NCBI RefSeq assembly: GCF_030064165.1
Contig: NZ_CP125947.1
Span: 1,798,001-1,862,000, forward strand
DNA: 64,000 bases
Direction: 5' to 3'
DNA from: Comamonas resistens
GTDB taxonomy: Bacteria; Pseudomonadota; Gammaproteobacteria; Burkholderiales; Burkholderiaceae_C
Made by a program: the position numbers and the translations under genes. The notes below the pieces were generated by a model. It searched no databases, had not been told where the DNA came from, and saw nothing but the letters and a program-made list of their open reading frames with translations. How positions within the stretch are numbered: position 1 is the first letter of the stretch; the number at the start of each line of letters is the position of its first letter. This document shows positions 53,943-63,288 of this stretch, in pieces.

Positions 53943-55064
53943 TTAGCTTTTTTCGGCGACAAAAGCTTGAAGCTGCGCAATCAGCTCGGTTTGTTCCATC
54001 AATCTGGCTTGCCCAGCCCTGATGCAGCGGGTCCATTCATCAAGCATTTCGCGTGTGAGCAAAGGCAATGTTTGCGGTGCGGTCATGCCATTCCAGGCGT
54101 GGTGAAAGCGCCTGAGGCTGTCCGGGGCCTGGAGCCAGTCGAGAAAGGCATTCAGCTTGTCGTGATGGGCGTTGTCATGCTGGGGGTAGATATGCCAGAC
54201 CATGGGCTGGCCCGCCCAGAGCGCGCGTACCAGCGAATCTTCCCCGCGCACCAGGTTCAGGTCGCAGCCCCAGAGCATTTCATCGAACTGGGGCTGAGGG
54301 CAGGGCTGCAGATACTGCGCTGGCAACTGTGCAGTTGGCGGCAATGTCTGCATGGCAGCCGTGGCCCGGCCTGGCGTGACCAGCAGGCGGGGCTTGAGAT
54401 CGTTGGGTGCCACCAGTTGGTCGAGCAATTGGGGCAGGGCGGCTGGCTCGTAACAGAACAGCGAGATGCCGCACTCACCAGGCTGTACGCCATGGCGGGT
54501 GCGCCACTGCGGGCGGACTGCGGCGAAATCCTGCTGACGTTGGCTCAGGTCCTGTTCACGGACCAGCGAACCTGTGGCGCTGGTAAAACCTGGATAGAAA
54601 AACCAGCGCGTCAGCCCTGACGCCGGGCCGCTCATGATGCGAGATGGCAGGCGGTGGCAGCGCTCCACATAGTCCTCGGCAGACAGGTATTCAAGATTGA
54701 TCCAGACCGGTGGCTGGCCTTGCGCGGCCTTGGCTGCGATGGCGCTGACAAAGGGGCTGGGAATCTCGCAGCCAAAGGCCTCGATCACCACATCGCCGAT
54801 GGAAGCAGGCACATCCGCAGCTTGCGCAGGCCAGTCATGCACGCTGAGGCCCCGAGGCCAGGGCTGTGGGGCCATCCATTGCAGGGCGCTGGCGTCGTCC
54901 ATCCACAGACGCACGTTCTGGCCGCGTGCGACCAGTTCTGCAGCCGTGCGCCAGCACACGCCCACATCGCCAAAGTTGTCGATGACCTGGCAAAAAATAT
55001 CCCAGCTCAGTGGCGGATGCGAAGCAGCATCGGGGGCTTCTGGCAGCGGTACAAAATCCAGCAT
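53943..55064 (-). CDS. earP: EarP, EF-P arginine rhamnosyltransferase
   Basis: 373 residues. EarP moves rhamnose from TDP-rhamnose to Arg32 of EF-P. CQVIDNFGDVGVCWRTAAEL at about 25 to 44 gives Asp29 and Asp33, equivalent to the catalytic pair reported in other EarP proteins. CGISLFCYEPAALPQLLDQL and LVRGEDSLVRALWAGQPMVW complete the GT-B fold, the latter with the donor-binding Glu-Asp. It lies directly upstream of efp on the same strand, 190 bases apart. Confidence 0.96.
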   Translation of the reverse strand: MLDFVPLPEAPDAASHPPLSWDIFCQVIDNFGDVGVCWRTAAELVARGQNVRLWMDDASALQWMAPQPWPRGLSVHDWPAQAADVPASIGDVVIEAFGCEIPSPFVSAIAAKAAQGQPPVWINLEYLSAEDYVERCHRLPSRIMSGPASGLTRWFFYPGFTSATGSLVREQDLSQRQQDFAAVRPQWRTRHGVQPGECGISLFCYEPAALPQLLDQLVAPNDLKPRLLVTPGRATAAMQTLPPTAQLPAQYLQPCPQPQFDEMLWGCDLNLVRGEDSLVRALWAGQPMVWHIYPQHDNAHHDKLNAFLDWLQAPDSLRRFHHAWNGMTAPQTLPLLTREMLDEWTRCIRAGQARLMEQTELIAQLQAFVAEKS

Positions 55065-55076
55065 GGTGTCGGTTCT

Positions 55077-55994
55077 TCAGATATTTTTCAGAGGTTCGTC
55101 GGGCTGACACAGATGCTCGGCCAGCAATTGGGCCACGGGCGAGAGAGAGTCTTGCGAACGAACGCACAGCATGAGCTGGCGATCAGCCCAGCTTTCATCC
55201 AGGCGTATGCAGTGCAGCGGCAGTGTGCCCATGTAGATGCGTGCGCTGCCTTCGGGAAGAATGCCCAGCCCCAGGCCTGCGGCGACCATCAGGCATAGCG
55301 CGTCATAGCCGGTGACCTTCATGCGCAAACGTGGCTGCAGGCCTTGGTCGGCAGCCGAGCGGGTGATCAGATGGTTGAGCGCGCTGTCGGCATGCATGCC
55401 TATCAGGTCATGCTCCACGACCTGCTCCAGCTTCAGGCTGCGCTTGCGTGCCAACGGGTGCGATTGCGGCACGACCACTGCCAGCCGGTCACATCGGTAG
55501 GGGCGCAGAGTGACCCGGCTGCCATAGCTGCCGCGGTTGAGCAGTCCGATATCTGCCTCGTTGTCGGCTACGGCGCGCGCGATATCGGTGCTCACGCGCT
55601 CCTGCAGGCGCACATCCACATGGGGGTGTTGGTTCATAAAGCTTTGCAACTGCGCGGGAAGAAACTGCGTGATGCTGGAAATATTGGCCATCACCCGCAC
55701 ATGGCCGCGCAGGCCTTGTTCGCCGCCCTGGGCGTAGTCCCGCATCTGGGTGGCGATGCCGTCCATCTCGTTGAGCACGCCGCGCGCCATGTTCAGCAGT
55801 GCATAGGCGGCGGCCGTGGGCTGACTGCCCCGGTTGCTGCGGGTGAACAGCTCCACCTGCAGCTGCTCTTCCAGCTCGGCCAGGCGGCGGCTGGCGGCAG
55901 AAGGCGCAATGTGCTCGCGTGCAGCGGCACGCGCGATGGCGCTTTCCTCCATCACGGCCACAAACAGGCGCAGGGTGATCGGGTCCAGTTTCAT
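55077..55994 (-). CDS. LysR-type transcriptional regulator
   Basis: 305 residues. N-terminal winged HTH: ITLRLFVAVMEESAIARAAA, HIAPSAASRRLAELEEQLQV, LFTRSNRGSQPTAAA. The C-terminal effector domain has GHVRVMANISSITQFLPAQL. Divergent from a CoA-transferase gene with 160 bases between, so it likely controls that operon in response to its substrate. Its end is 13 bases from earP, with no clear terminator. Confidence 0.94.
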   Translation of the reverse strand: MKLDPITLRLFVAVMEESAIARAAAREHIAPSAASRRLAELEEQLQVELFTRSNRGSQPTAAAYALLNMARGVLNEMDGIATQMRDYAQGGEQGLRGHVRVMANISSITQFLPAQLQSFMNQHPHVDVRLQERVSTDIARAVADNEADIGLLNRGSYGSRVTLRPYRCDRLAVVVPQSHPLARKRSLKLEQVVEHDLIGMHADSALNHLITRSAADQGLQPRLRMKVTGYDALCLMVAAGLGLGILPEGSARIYMGTLPLHCIRLDESWADRQLMLCVRSQDSLSPVAQLLAEHLCQPDEPLKNI

Positions 55995-56154
55995 GAGGGC
56001 GCCATTATCGGTCCAGCTATGCCCAAATGCGATGGCAGCGTCGCAGATCAGCGTTTTGCAGGAATTTCCTTACAGGGCAATATGGGCAAAAAGCCGCTTT
56101 CCTGAAGCTGGTCAACGCAAAGCGGCAAAGCAAGACAGGCATCAAGAGACAAGC

Positions 56155-57387
56155 ATGACGACGATGAATATCAAAGACCCCGCCACGCAGATCGCCACAC
56201 CGCGCGCGCTGGAAGGGGTGAAAGTGGTGGAGATGGGCCAGCTGATTGCCGGCCCCTTCTGTGGCAAGACCCTGGGCGAGTTTGGTGCCGATGTCATCAA
56301 GATCGAGGCGCCCGGCGCCGGCGATCCGCTGCGCAACTGGCGTCTGATCAAGGAGGGCACCTCTGTCTGGTGGCAGGTGCAGTCGCGCAACAAGCGCTCC
56401 GTCGCTCTCGATCTGCGTCAGAGCGATGCCCAGGGTATTGCCCGCAAGCTGATTGCCGAGGCCGACGTGCTGGTCGAGAACTTTCGCCCCGGCACGCTGG
56501 AGGGCTGGGGCATGTCGCCCGAGGAGCTGCACGCCATCAACCCCGGACTGGTGATTCTGCGCATCTCGGGCTATGGCCAGACCGGCCCCTATCGCGATCT
56601 GCCGGGCTTTGGCGTGATCGGCGAAGCCATGGGCGGGCTGCGCCATCTGACGGCCGAGCCGGGCCGGGTGCCGGTGCGCGTGGGCGTGTCGATCGGCGAT
56701 ACGCTGGCGGCCCTGCACGGCGTGATCGGCGTGATGATGGCTCTGTACCACCGCAAGGTGAACGGCGGCCCGGGCCAGGTGATCGACGTGGCCCTGCATG
56801 AGGCCGTGTTCAACATCATGGAGAGTCTGATTCCCGAGTACAGCGCCTTTGGCGCCGTGCGCGAGGCTGCCGGCAGTGCGCTGCCGGGCATTGCCCCCTC
56901 GAATGCCTACCCCTGCCAGGATGGCTGGGTGCTGGTGGCGGGCAATGGCGACTCCATCTTCAAGCGACTCATGACGGCCATCGGCCGCCAGGATCTGGCC
57001 GATGCGCCCGATCTGGCCGACAACGCGGGCCGCGTGCAGCGCGTGGCCGAGATCGATGCCGCGATTGGCGCCTGGACGCAGGTGCGCAGCGTGCAGGCGG
57101 TGATGGACGAGCTGGGCGCGGCACGCGTGCCGGCCGGCAAGGTCTACACGGCCAAGGATATTGCCGAGGACCCGCATTACCAGGCACGCGAGATGATTCT
57201 GACCCAGCGCACCCGCGATGGTTTCGAGCTTCAGGTGCCCGGCGTGGTGCCCAAGTTGTCGTTGACGCCGGGCACCGTGCGCAGCAGTGCTCCCCATGTG
57301 GGCGACGATACCGATGCCGTGCTGGCCGAGATAGGTCTGAGCGCCGAGCAGGTCGCCCAGTTGCGCGAGAAAGGCATCATCCAATGA
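56155..57387 (+). CDS. Class III (CaiB/BaiF) CoA-transferase
   Basis: 410 residues. It moves CoA between carboxylic acids. GVKVVEMGQLIAGPFCGKTL, NKRSVALDLRQ and ENFRPGTLEGWGMS are family motifs; the catalytic Asp is in GVSIGDTLAAL (Asp182). It begins a four-gene region after the LysR gene, with ATGA overlap into the lyase. Together they suggest activation of a branched dicarboxylic acid (for instance itaconate, citramalate or 3-hydroxy-3-methylglutarate) to its CoA form. The start at 56155 is weakly supported; the open frame extends 107 codons upstream over the promoter. Confidence 0.93.
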   Translation: MTTMNIKDPATQIATPRALEGVKVVEMGQLIAGPFCGKTLGEFGADVIKIEAPGAGDPLRNWRLIKEGTSVWWQVQSRNKRSVALDLRQSDAQGIARKLIAEADVLVENFRPGTLEGWGMSPEELHAINPGLVILRISGYGQTGPYRDLPGFGVIGEAMGGLRHLTAEPGRVPVRVGVSIGDTLAALHGVIGVMMALYHRKVNGGPGQVIDVALHEAVFNIMESLIPEYSAFGAVREAAGSALPGIAPSNAYPCQDGWVLVAGNGDSIFKRLMTAIGRQDLADAPDLADNAGRVQRVAEIDAAIGAWTQVRSVQAVMDELGAARVPAGKVYTAKDIAEDPHYQAREMILTQRTRDGFELQVPGVVPKLSLTPGTVRSSAPHVGDDTDAVLAEIGLSAEQVAQLREKGIIQ

Positions 57388-58376
57388 GCGCCGTGAATTC
57401 TTGCAATAACGTCTGGAATGGTGCGGGCCGCCGCATCCATATGAACGAAGTCGGCACGCGCGACGGTCTGCAGATGGAGCAGGCCTTTGTGCCCACCGAG
57501 GACAAGATCGCGATGGTCAATGCGCTGTCCGAGGCAGGACTGTCCAAGATCGAAGTCACGGCCTTTGTCTCGCCCAAGGCCATTCCGGCCCTGCGCGATG
57601 GCGAGATCGTGATGCGCGAGATCGTGCGCCGGCCGGGCACGATCTACACGGCGCTGGTGCCCAATGTGCGCGGCGCGGAGCGTGCGATCGATGCGCAGAC
57701 CGACGAACTCAATCTGGTGATGTCGGTCAGCGAAACGCATAACCTGTGCAATCTGCGCATGCAGCGCAGCCAGTCGTTTGAGGCGCTAAGGCAGGTGATC
57801 GCCACGGCGCAGCAGGCGGCAACGCCCGTCAACGTATCGCTTTCCTGCTGCTTTGGTTGCCCCATGGAGGGCGATGTGGCCGAGGCCGAAGTGCTGGCCT
57901 GGGTGCAGCGCTTTGCCGATCTGGGCGTGCAGGGCATCACGCTGTGCGACACCACGGGCATGGCCTATCCCAGTCAGGTGCATTCCATGGTCCAGGCCTT
58001 CAAGGCGCGCTGGCCGCAGATGGGCCTGACCCTGCATTTCCACAATACGCGCGGCATGGCTCTGGCCAATGTGCTGGCCTCCATAGCTGCGGGGGCGGAT
58101 CGCTTTGATGCGTCGATTGGCGGGCTGGGCGGCTGCCCCTATGCGCCGGGCGCCTCGGGCAATGCCTGCACCGAAGAGATCGTGCATGCGCTGCAGCTCA
58201 TGGGCTATGACACGGGCACAGACCTGGCCCGGATTGTGGCGGCTGCTCGCAGCCTGCCGGCACTGATAGGCCACGAGACGCCCAGCCAGATCGTCAAGGC
58301 CGGTGCGCGCTGGGACCGGCACCAGCCGCCAGCCGATTTTTCAGAAATCAAGGAACGCGCTCTGGCCAAGGTCTGA
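57384..58376 (+). CDS. HMG-CoA-lyase-like enzyme
   Basis: 330 residues. HMGL-like TIM barrel: HMNEVGTRDGLQMEQAFVPT, IEVTAFVSPKAIPALRDGE, LCDTTGMAYPSQV, LHFHNTRGMALANVLA and FDASIGGLGGCPYAPGASGN with the catalytic Cys. It cleaves a 3-hydroxy-acyl-CoA to acetyl-CoA and a ketoacid. Coupling to the CoA-transferase by ATGA says the two act in sequence. Substrate may be HMG-CoA or a citramalyl-like CoA. Confidence 0.93.
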   Translation: MSAVNSCNNVWNGAGRRIHMNEVGTRDGLQMEQAFVPTEDKIAMVNALSEAGLSKIEVTAFVSPKAIPALRDGEIVMREIVRRPGTIYTALVPNVRGAERAIDAQTDELNLVMSVSETHNLCNLRMQRSQSFEALRQVIATAQQAATPVNVSLSCCFGCPMEGDVAEAEVLAWVQRFADLGVQGITLCDTTGMAYPSQVHSMVQAFKARWPQMGLTLHFHNTRGMALANVLASIAAGADRFDASIGGLGGCPYAPGASGNACTEEIVHALQLMGYDTGTDLARIVAAARSLPALIGHETPSQIVKAGARWDRHQPPADFSEIKERALAKV

Positions 58377-58557
58377 GGCAGATTTTTTTGATGACAACTG
58401 CATCAGCTCTTTCGGGGGAAGGGGCTGGCGCAGAACAACAGCCAACAACTTACGCAAATTCGGATCCGGTGCGGTGTTTGGTCGATACTGGTAACGGTAC
58501 AAATGCCCGCTGTGCATCCTTGTTTGCGGAAGTCCATATTCCAACAAGGAGACAAAC

Positions 58558-59544
58558 ATGAACATTCAACGTCAACGCGTTCACCTGCTGCTGGCCACCA
58601 CGGCTGCGGCTTTGGGCTTTGCATGCGGACCTGCGGCCGCGCAAGGAAGCTATCCCAGTAAAACCGTGCTGATGATCGTGCCTGCTGCTGCGGGCGGCAC
58701 CACCGATCTGGCCGGCCGCATGGCCGCACAGGCGCTGGCTCCGGTGCTCGGGCAATCGGTGGTGGTGGACAACAAGGGCGGTGGCAACGGCGCCATTGCC
58801 GCCAATCTGGTCAAGCGCGCGGATGCCGACGGCTATACGCTGCTGATGCAGTACTCGGGCTACCACGTGATCTCGCCCCATCTGGTCAAGGCCAGGAGCT
58901 GGGAGCAGAGCGACTTTGTACCCGTGGCCAATGTGCTGTCGGCCCCGCAGATCATCGTCGTGCGCTCGGAACTGCCGGTGAAGACGCTGGCCGAGCTGGT
59001 GGCATATGCCAAGGCCAATCCTGGCAGGCTCAACTTTGCATCGTCGGGCAATGGCTCGCTGCAGCATGTGACGGGCGCCATGCTGGAGCAGCAGGCCGGC
59101 GTGAAGATGGTGCATGTGCCCTACAAGGGCACGGGCCCTGCGCTGCAGGACCTGCTGGGCGGCCAGGTGGACCTGACCTTTGGCACGGCGCCGCCGTTCA
59201 TGCCCCATGTGCAAAGCGGCAAGCTGCGCGTGCTGGCCGTGACGGGCAAGCAGCGCCTGCCCAGCCTGCCCAATGTGCCGACCACGGCCGAGGCCGGCTA
59301 CCCAGGCGTGAACGCTACTTCCTGGTTTGCCGTGTTCGCACCCAAGGCCACACCCCAGCCCGTGATCGACAAGCTGACTGCCGACATCAAAAAAGTGGTG
59401 GAGGACCCCGCCTTCAGGAAAAAGGCCGAAGAGCAGGGTGCCACGGCAGACTATATGAATCCGCAGCAACTGGGCGCCATGGTCAAGACCGAGTACACCA
59501 GCTGGTCCCAGGTGGTGAAGTCGTCCAGGATAGAAGCGGAGTAA
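58558..59544 (+). CDS. Bug/TctC-type periplasmic solute receptor
   Basis: 328 residues with signal peptide, cleaved about after residue 28 in AAAQG. YPSKTVLMIVPAAAGGTTDL and VVDNKGGGNGAIAANLVKRA are Bug signatures that bind a carboxylate. Bug proteins are many in Comamonadaceae and feed tripartite carriers or signal. It lies 181 bases after the lyase and likely recognises the substrate of the CoA-transferase. Confidence 0.95.
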   Translation: MNIQRQRVHLLLATTAAALGFACGPAAAQGSYPSKTVLMIVPAAAGGTTDLAGRMAAQALAPVLGQSVVVDNKGGGNGAIAANLVKRADADGYTLLMQYSGYHVISPHLVKARSWEQSDFVPVANVLSAPQIIVVRSELPVKTLAELVAYAKANPGRLNFASSGNGSLQHVTGAMLEQQAGVKMVHVPYKGTGPALQDLLGGQVDLTFGTAPPFMPHVQSGKLRVLAVTGKQRLPSLPNVPTTAEAGYPGVNATSWFAVFAPKATPQPVIDKLTADIKKVVEDPAFRKKAEEQGATADYMNPQQLGAMVKTEYTSWSQVVKSSRIEAE

Positions 59545-59612
59545 GTCCCTCCGGGTGCGCAGGCAGCCTGGCGCTGCGCGCTTTGTGATTCATGATGGTT
59601 GCTCTCGAATCC

Positions 59613-59698
59613 GGAGCTGGTAGCGCATGGTGAATAGGGTTTTCAAGTATTTAGATACTTGAAATTCAAGAAACTCAGGCGCTACCAGCTCCTTTTTT
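59613..59698. terminator. Long double hairpin after the Bug gene
   Basis: Outer arms GGAGCTGGTAGCGC (59613-59626) and its exact complement (59679-59692), 14 bp, then TTTTTTG. Inside is a second perfect 9-bp hairpin TTCAAGTAT/ATACTTGAA (59642-59650 and 59655-59663). Confidence 0.78.
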
Positions 59699-59773
59699 GA
59701 AAGCGCATGATGGCTTCCAAGGACTTGCTTGCGTCCGTTGTTGAAGCTGCACACAAGCGCAGACAATAGCTTC

Positions 59774-61726
59774 ATGTCTGACATGCACTCCGCTGAACTG
59801 CTGGCCCAAGTGGCCGCCTTGCCGCCACTGCCCGGTGTTTACCGCTACTTTGATGCGGTCGGGACTTTGCTTTACGTGGGCAAGGCCATCAACCTCAAAC
59901 GCCGTGTCTCCAGCTACTTTCAGAAGGATCATGGAGGCACGCGCATAGGCCATATGGTCAGCAAGATCGTGCGCATGGAGACCACGGTGGTGCGCTCCGA
60001 GGCCGAGGCGCTGCTGCTGGAAAACAACCTCATCAAGACCCAGCACCCCAAGTACAACATCCTGTTCCGGGATGACAAAAGCTACCCTTATCTCAAGATG
60101 ACCGGTGTGGCCCACAGGGATGGAAAAGAGGGCGAGCCGCCGTTTCAGGAGTTTCCGCGCATTGCCTATTACCGCGGCGCGGTGGACAAGAAGCATCGCT
60201 ACTTCGGCCCCTATCCCAGTGCCTGGGCCGTGAAGGAAAGCATGCAGCTGCTGCAGAAAGTCTTTCGCCTGCGCACCTGCGAAGACACGGTCTATGCCAA
60301 CCGCAGCCGCCCCTGTCTGCTCTATCAGATCAAGCGCTGCAGCGGTCCCTGTGTGGATCTGATCTCGCCCGAGGCCTATGCGCTCGACGTGCGCAATGCC
60401 GAGGCCATGCTGCGCGGCGAAACCAGCGAGCTGCTCAAGCAGCTGGAACAGCGCATGCTGGCCCATTCCGAAAAGCTCGAGTTCGAGCAGGCGGCCGAAG
60501 TGCGCAACCAGATCACGGCGCTATCGCGCGTGCTGCACCAGCAGGCCATCGAGACCACGGACGACAAGGACGTGGATATCCTGGCAGTCAAGGTGCATGG
60601 CGGCCGCGCCTGCGTGAATCTGGCCATGGTGCGCGGTGGCCGTCATCTGGGAGACAGGCCTTATTTCCCGGCCAATCTGGGGGATGCGGCATCGGTCTAT
60701 TCCAGCGAGGAAGAGGTCGACGCCGCCGCTGCTGCCAAGCCGGTGGAGGAGCTGGTGCTCGAAGCCTTTGTGGCCCAGCACTATGTGGGCGTGGCCGTGC
60801 CGCCCACCTTGATCGTCAGCCATGCGGTTGACAAGAAACTGATCGCACTGCTGACCGAGCAATCCGGCGTGCGCATCACCGCCGTGCAGCAGCCGCGCGA
60901 GCAGCGCCGCATCTGGCTGGAGATGGCGCAAAAGAATGCCGACATCCAGCTGGCTCGTCTGCTGGCCGAAGAGGGCTCGCAACAGGCGCGCACGCGTGCG
61001 CTGGCCGAGGCGCTAGATCTGCCGGTCGAGAATCTGGACGAGCTGACCATCGAATGCTTCGACATCTCGCACACCAGTGGCGAAAACACCAAGGCTTCCT
61101 GCGTCGTTTTCCACCATCACAAGATGCAGAGCAGCGACTATCGCCGCTTCAATATCGAAGGCATTACCGGTGGCGACGACTATGCGGCCATGCGTCAGGT
61201 GCTCACGCGCCGCTACAAACCCGTGGCCGATGCGCAGCGCGAAGCGGGTGGTGCCGAGTTGACCGGCAAGCAGCCACATCTGCCCGATCTGGTGCTGGTT
61301 GACGGCGGCAAAGGTCAGGTCAGCATGGCACGCGAAGTATTTGCCGAGCTGGGCCTTGATCTGTCGCGTATCGTGGGCGTGGAAAAAGGCGAAGGCCGCA
61401 AGGTTGGTCTGGAAGAGCTGGTCTTTGCCGATGGGCGCGAGAAAGTCTATCTGGGCCACGACTCCGCGGCGCTGATGTTGGTGGCCCAGATTCGCGACGA
61501 GGCGCACCGCTTTGCCATCACCGGCATGCGCGCAGCCCGCGCCAAGGTGCGCACGGGCAGTAGCAGCCTGGAGGAAATTCCAGGAGTAGGCCCCAAAAAG
61601 CGCGCCCGTCTGCTGCAGCGATTTGGTGGAGTGCGTGGCGTGCAGGAAGCCAGCGTCGATGATCTGATGACGGTGGACGGGATCTCGGCCACACTGGCCG
61701 ATGAGATCTACCGGGCCCTGCACTGA
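59774..61726 (+). CDS. uvrC: UvrC, excinuclease ABC subunit C
   Basis: 650 residues. UvrC cuts DNA on both sides of a lesion handed over by UvrA2B. GIY-YIG nuclease at the start: [51 protein letters not shown]; CxxR...C cluster [23 protein letters not shown] segment; the RNase-H-like 3' nuclease with [12 protein letters not shown] and [12 protein letters not shown]; and C-terminal HhH repeat [19 protein letters not shown] 59774 is preferred to 59729, which precedes any homology. Confidence 0.97.
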   Translation: MSDMHSAELLAQVAALPPLPGVYRYFDAVGTLLYVGKAINLKRRVSSYFQKDHGGTRIGHMVSKIVRMETTVVRSEAEALLLENNLIKTQHPKYNILFRDDKSYPYLKMTGVAHRDGKEGEPPFQEFPRIAYYRGAVDKKHRYFGPYPSAWAVKESMQLLQKVFRLRTCEDTVYANRSRPCLLYQIKRCSGPCVDLISPEAYALDVRNAEAMLRGETSELLKQLEQRMLAHSEKLEFEQAAEVRNQITALSRVLHQQAIETTDDKDVDILAVKVHGGRACVNLAMVRGGRHLGDRPYFPANLGDAASVYSSEEEVDAAAAAKPVEELVLEAFVAQHYVGVAVPPTLIVSHAVDKKLIALLTEQSGVRITAVQQPREQRRIWLEMAQKNADIQLARLLAEEGSQQARTRALAEALDLPVENLDELTIECFDISHTSGENTKASCVVFHHHKMQSSDYRRFNIEGITGGDDYAAMRQVLTRRYKPVADAQREAGGAELTGKQPHLPDLVLVDGGKGQVSMAREVFAELGLDLSRIVGVEKGEGRKVGLEELVFADGREKVYLGHDSAALMLVAQIRDEAHRFAITGMRAARAKVRTGSSSLEEIPGVGPKKRARLLQRFGGVRGVQEASVDDLMTVDGISATLADEIYRALH

Positions 61727-61794
61727 GGTGCTGCGAGAACGGGCCAAAGAGCGAGTCCACAACAGTGCCGCGCGCACATGACACAATAACGCCC

Positions 61795-62358
61795 ATGTTT
61801 TTCACCATCCCAACTGTGCTGACCTTGACGCGGATCGTAGCGATACCGCTCATCGTCGGGGTGTTTTACGCGCCGCTCGACCAACACACTCGCAACCTCA
61901 TCGCTACCGTGATGTTCATGGTGTTTGCCGCAACGGACTGGTTTGACGGCTATTTGGCCCGCAGGCTCAACCAGACATCGGCCTTCGGCGCGTTTCTGGA
62001 CCCGGTGGCCGACAAGTTTCTGGTCTGCGCCTCGCTGCTGGTACTGGTTCATCTGCAACGCGCCGACGTGTTTGTGGCGCTGATCATCATCGGACGCGAG
62101 ATTGCAATTTCGGCACTGCGTGAATGGATGGCTCAGATCGGTGCCAGCAAGAGCGTGGCCGTGCACATGATAGGCAAGGCCAAGACCATGGCGCAGATGG
62201 TGGCCATCCCCTTTTTGCTCTATGACGGAGTGGCGTTCGGGGTGATAGATACCGGAGTCTGGGGGCAGTGGCTGATCTGGATGGCTGCGGTGCTGACGGT
62301 CTGGTCCATGGTCTACTACCTGCAAAAGGCCTTGCCGGAAATTCGGGCCAGGCTCTGA
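61795..62358 (+). CDS. pgsA: PgsA, CDP-diacylglycerol-glycerol-3-phosphate phosphatidyltransferase
   Basis: 187 residues, integral membrane. Makes phosphatidylglycerol-phosphate. The CDP-alcohol motif DWFDGYLAR and SAFGAFLDPVADK fits D-x2-DG-x2-AR-x8-G-x3-D-x3-D exactly. Hydrophobic segments surround it. The start (MFFTIPTVLTLTRIVAIPLI) follows a poor ribosome site (AACGCCC). A usual follower of uvrC, as here. Confidence 0.96.
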   Translation: MFFTIPTVLTLTRIVAIPLIVGVFYAPLDQHTRNLIATVMFMVFAATDWFDGYLARRLNQTSAFGAFLDPVADKFLVCASLLVLVHLQRADVFVALIIIGREIAISALREWMAQIGASKSVAVHMIGKAKTMAQMVAIPFLLYDGVAFGVIDTGVWGQWLIWMAAVLTVWSMVYYLQKALPEIRARL

Positions 62359-62375
62359 GGTTGGGTCTCTTGCAT

Positions 62376-62406
62376 AAAAAAGCGCTTGTTTATCAAGCGC
62401 TTTTTT
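62376..62406 (+). terminator. Intrinsic terminator after pgsA
   Basis: AAAAAAGCGCTTG/CAAGCGCTTTTTT symmetrical stem, 5-base loop. The interval 62,407-62,729 has no gene and should hold the HU promoter; TAGAAT at about 62,550 is a possible -10. Confidence 0.85.
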
Positions 62407-62729
62407 GCTGTCTGGTGGAGATCGCGCAGCGCTTTGGGACGGGTCGATTGGGATGCAGGTTTTGTCAACCCTTGTCAATCCGTGAAGCCGGCAGATCATG
62501 ATCGTTTAAAAAAGCCAACGTCAAGCCCTAAATCCGCGTGAAAACCGCATAGAATCTGCCTTTGTCGCTGGGATGCGCAGCGTGATCGACACTGAGAACT
62601 GCAGCTCAGGTTTGTGGGGAAGCCCGAAGCCTGTTCGCTGACTTGATGTTTGTCGCGGCTGATTCTGCCTGTGCAAGGTTTGCGTACATACAGAGACATT
62701 CCATTCACTTATTTCTCGAGAGGCATCTT

Positions 62730-63002
62730 GTGAATAAAACCGAACTGATTGAGCACATCGCTAACAACGCCGATATTTCCAAGGCCGCTGCTGCGCGTGC
62801 ACTGGATTCCACAATCGACGCAGTGAAGAAAACACTGAAAAAAGGTGGTACAGTATCGCTTGTTGGTTTTGGCACATTTGCCGTCGGCAAGCGTGCAGCC
62901 CGTACCGGTCGTAACCCCCGTACCGGCGCAACCATCAAGATCAAGGCAGCCAAGGTGCCAAAATTCCGTCCGGGCAAAGCATTGAAAGATGCTTTGAACT
63001 GA
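62730..63002 (+). CDS. HU-family DNA-binding protein
   Basis: 90 residues, [20 protein letters not shown] then [20 protein letters not shown] and [20 protein letters not shown]. The GFGTF and RxGRNPxTG beta-arm that bends DNA is intact. GTG start at 62730 follows GAGAGGCATCTT; the longer frame upstream has no family similarity. HU shapes the nucleoid and helps replication. Confidence 0.96.
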   Translation: MNKTELIEHIANNADISKAAAARALDSTIDAVKKTLKKGGTVSLVGFGTFAVGKRAARTGRNPRTGATIKIKAAKVPKFRPGKALKDALN

Positions 63003-63016
63003 CAAAAAATTTAAGT

Positions 63017-63092
63017 GGGTCCTTAGCTCAGTTGGTAGAGCGGCTCCTTTACACGGAGTAGGTCGGCGGTTCGAGACCGTCAGGACCCACCA
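63017..63092 (+). tRNA. tRNA-Val (TAC)
   Basis: Acceptor GGGTCCT/AGGACCC, D arm GCTC/GAGC, anticodon loop TTTACAC (TAC) on stem GCTCC/GGAGT, T arm with TTCGAGA, and encoded CCA. A terminator follows. Confidence 0.97.
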
Positions 63093-63107
63093 CTAAAAAC
63101 TAAAGAA

Positions 63108-63140
63108 AAAGGGCTTAGAGAAATCTAAGCCCTTTCTCTT
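63108..63140 (+). terminator. Intrinsic terminator after tRNA-Val
   Basis: AAAGGGCTTAGA/TCTAAGCCCTTT with a 4-base loop, then CTCTTTTTTAG. Bases 63,141-63,288 hold nothing recognised. Confidence 0.85.
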
Positions 63141-63288
63141 TTTTAGCTCACAAAGTCGAAAAGCTCGCCGCTACCAAGCGATAAATCCCGCTTGTCAGTT
63201 CGTCAAAGAGCCGTCTGGCAAAGTTGGTCGGCAAAAACAAAGCAGGCTCTGCGGGAGCGAATCCCGCAAGGCCTCAACGGTAGAAAAG

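Noticed and set aside
56017..57384. A 455-codon frame opposite the CoA-transferase
   Set aside because: His/Gly/Ala-rich mirror of the real gene, with no ribosome site or domain.
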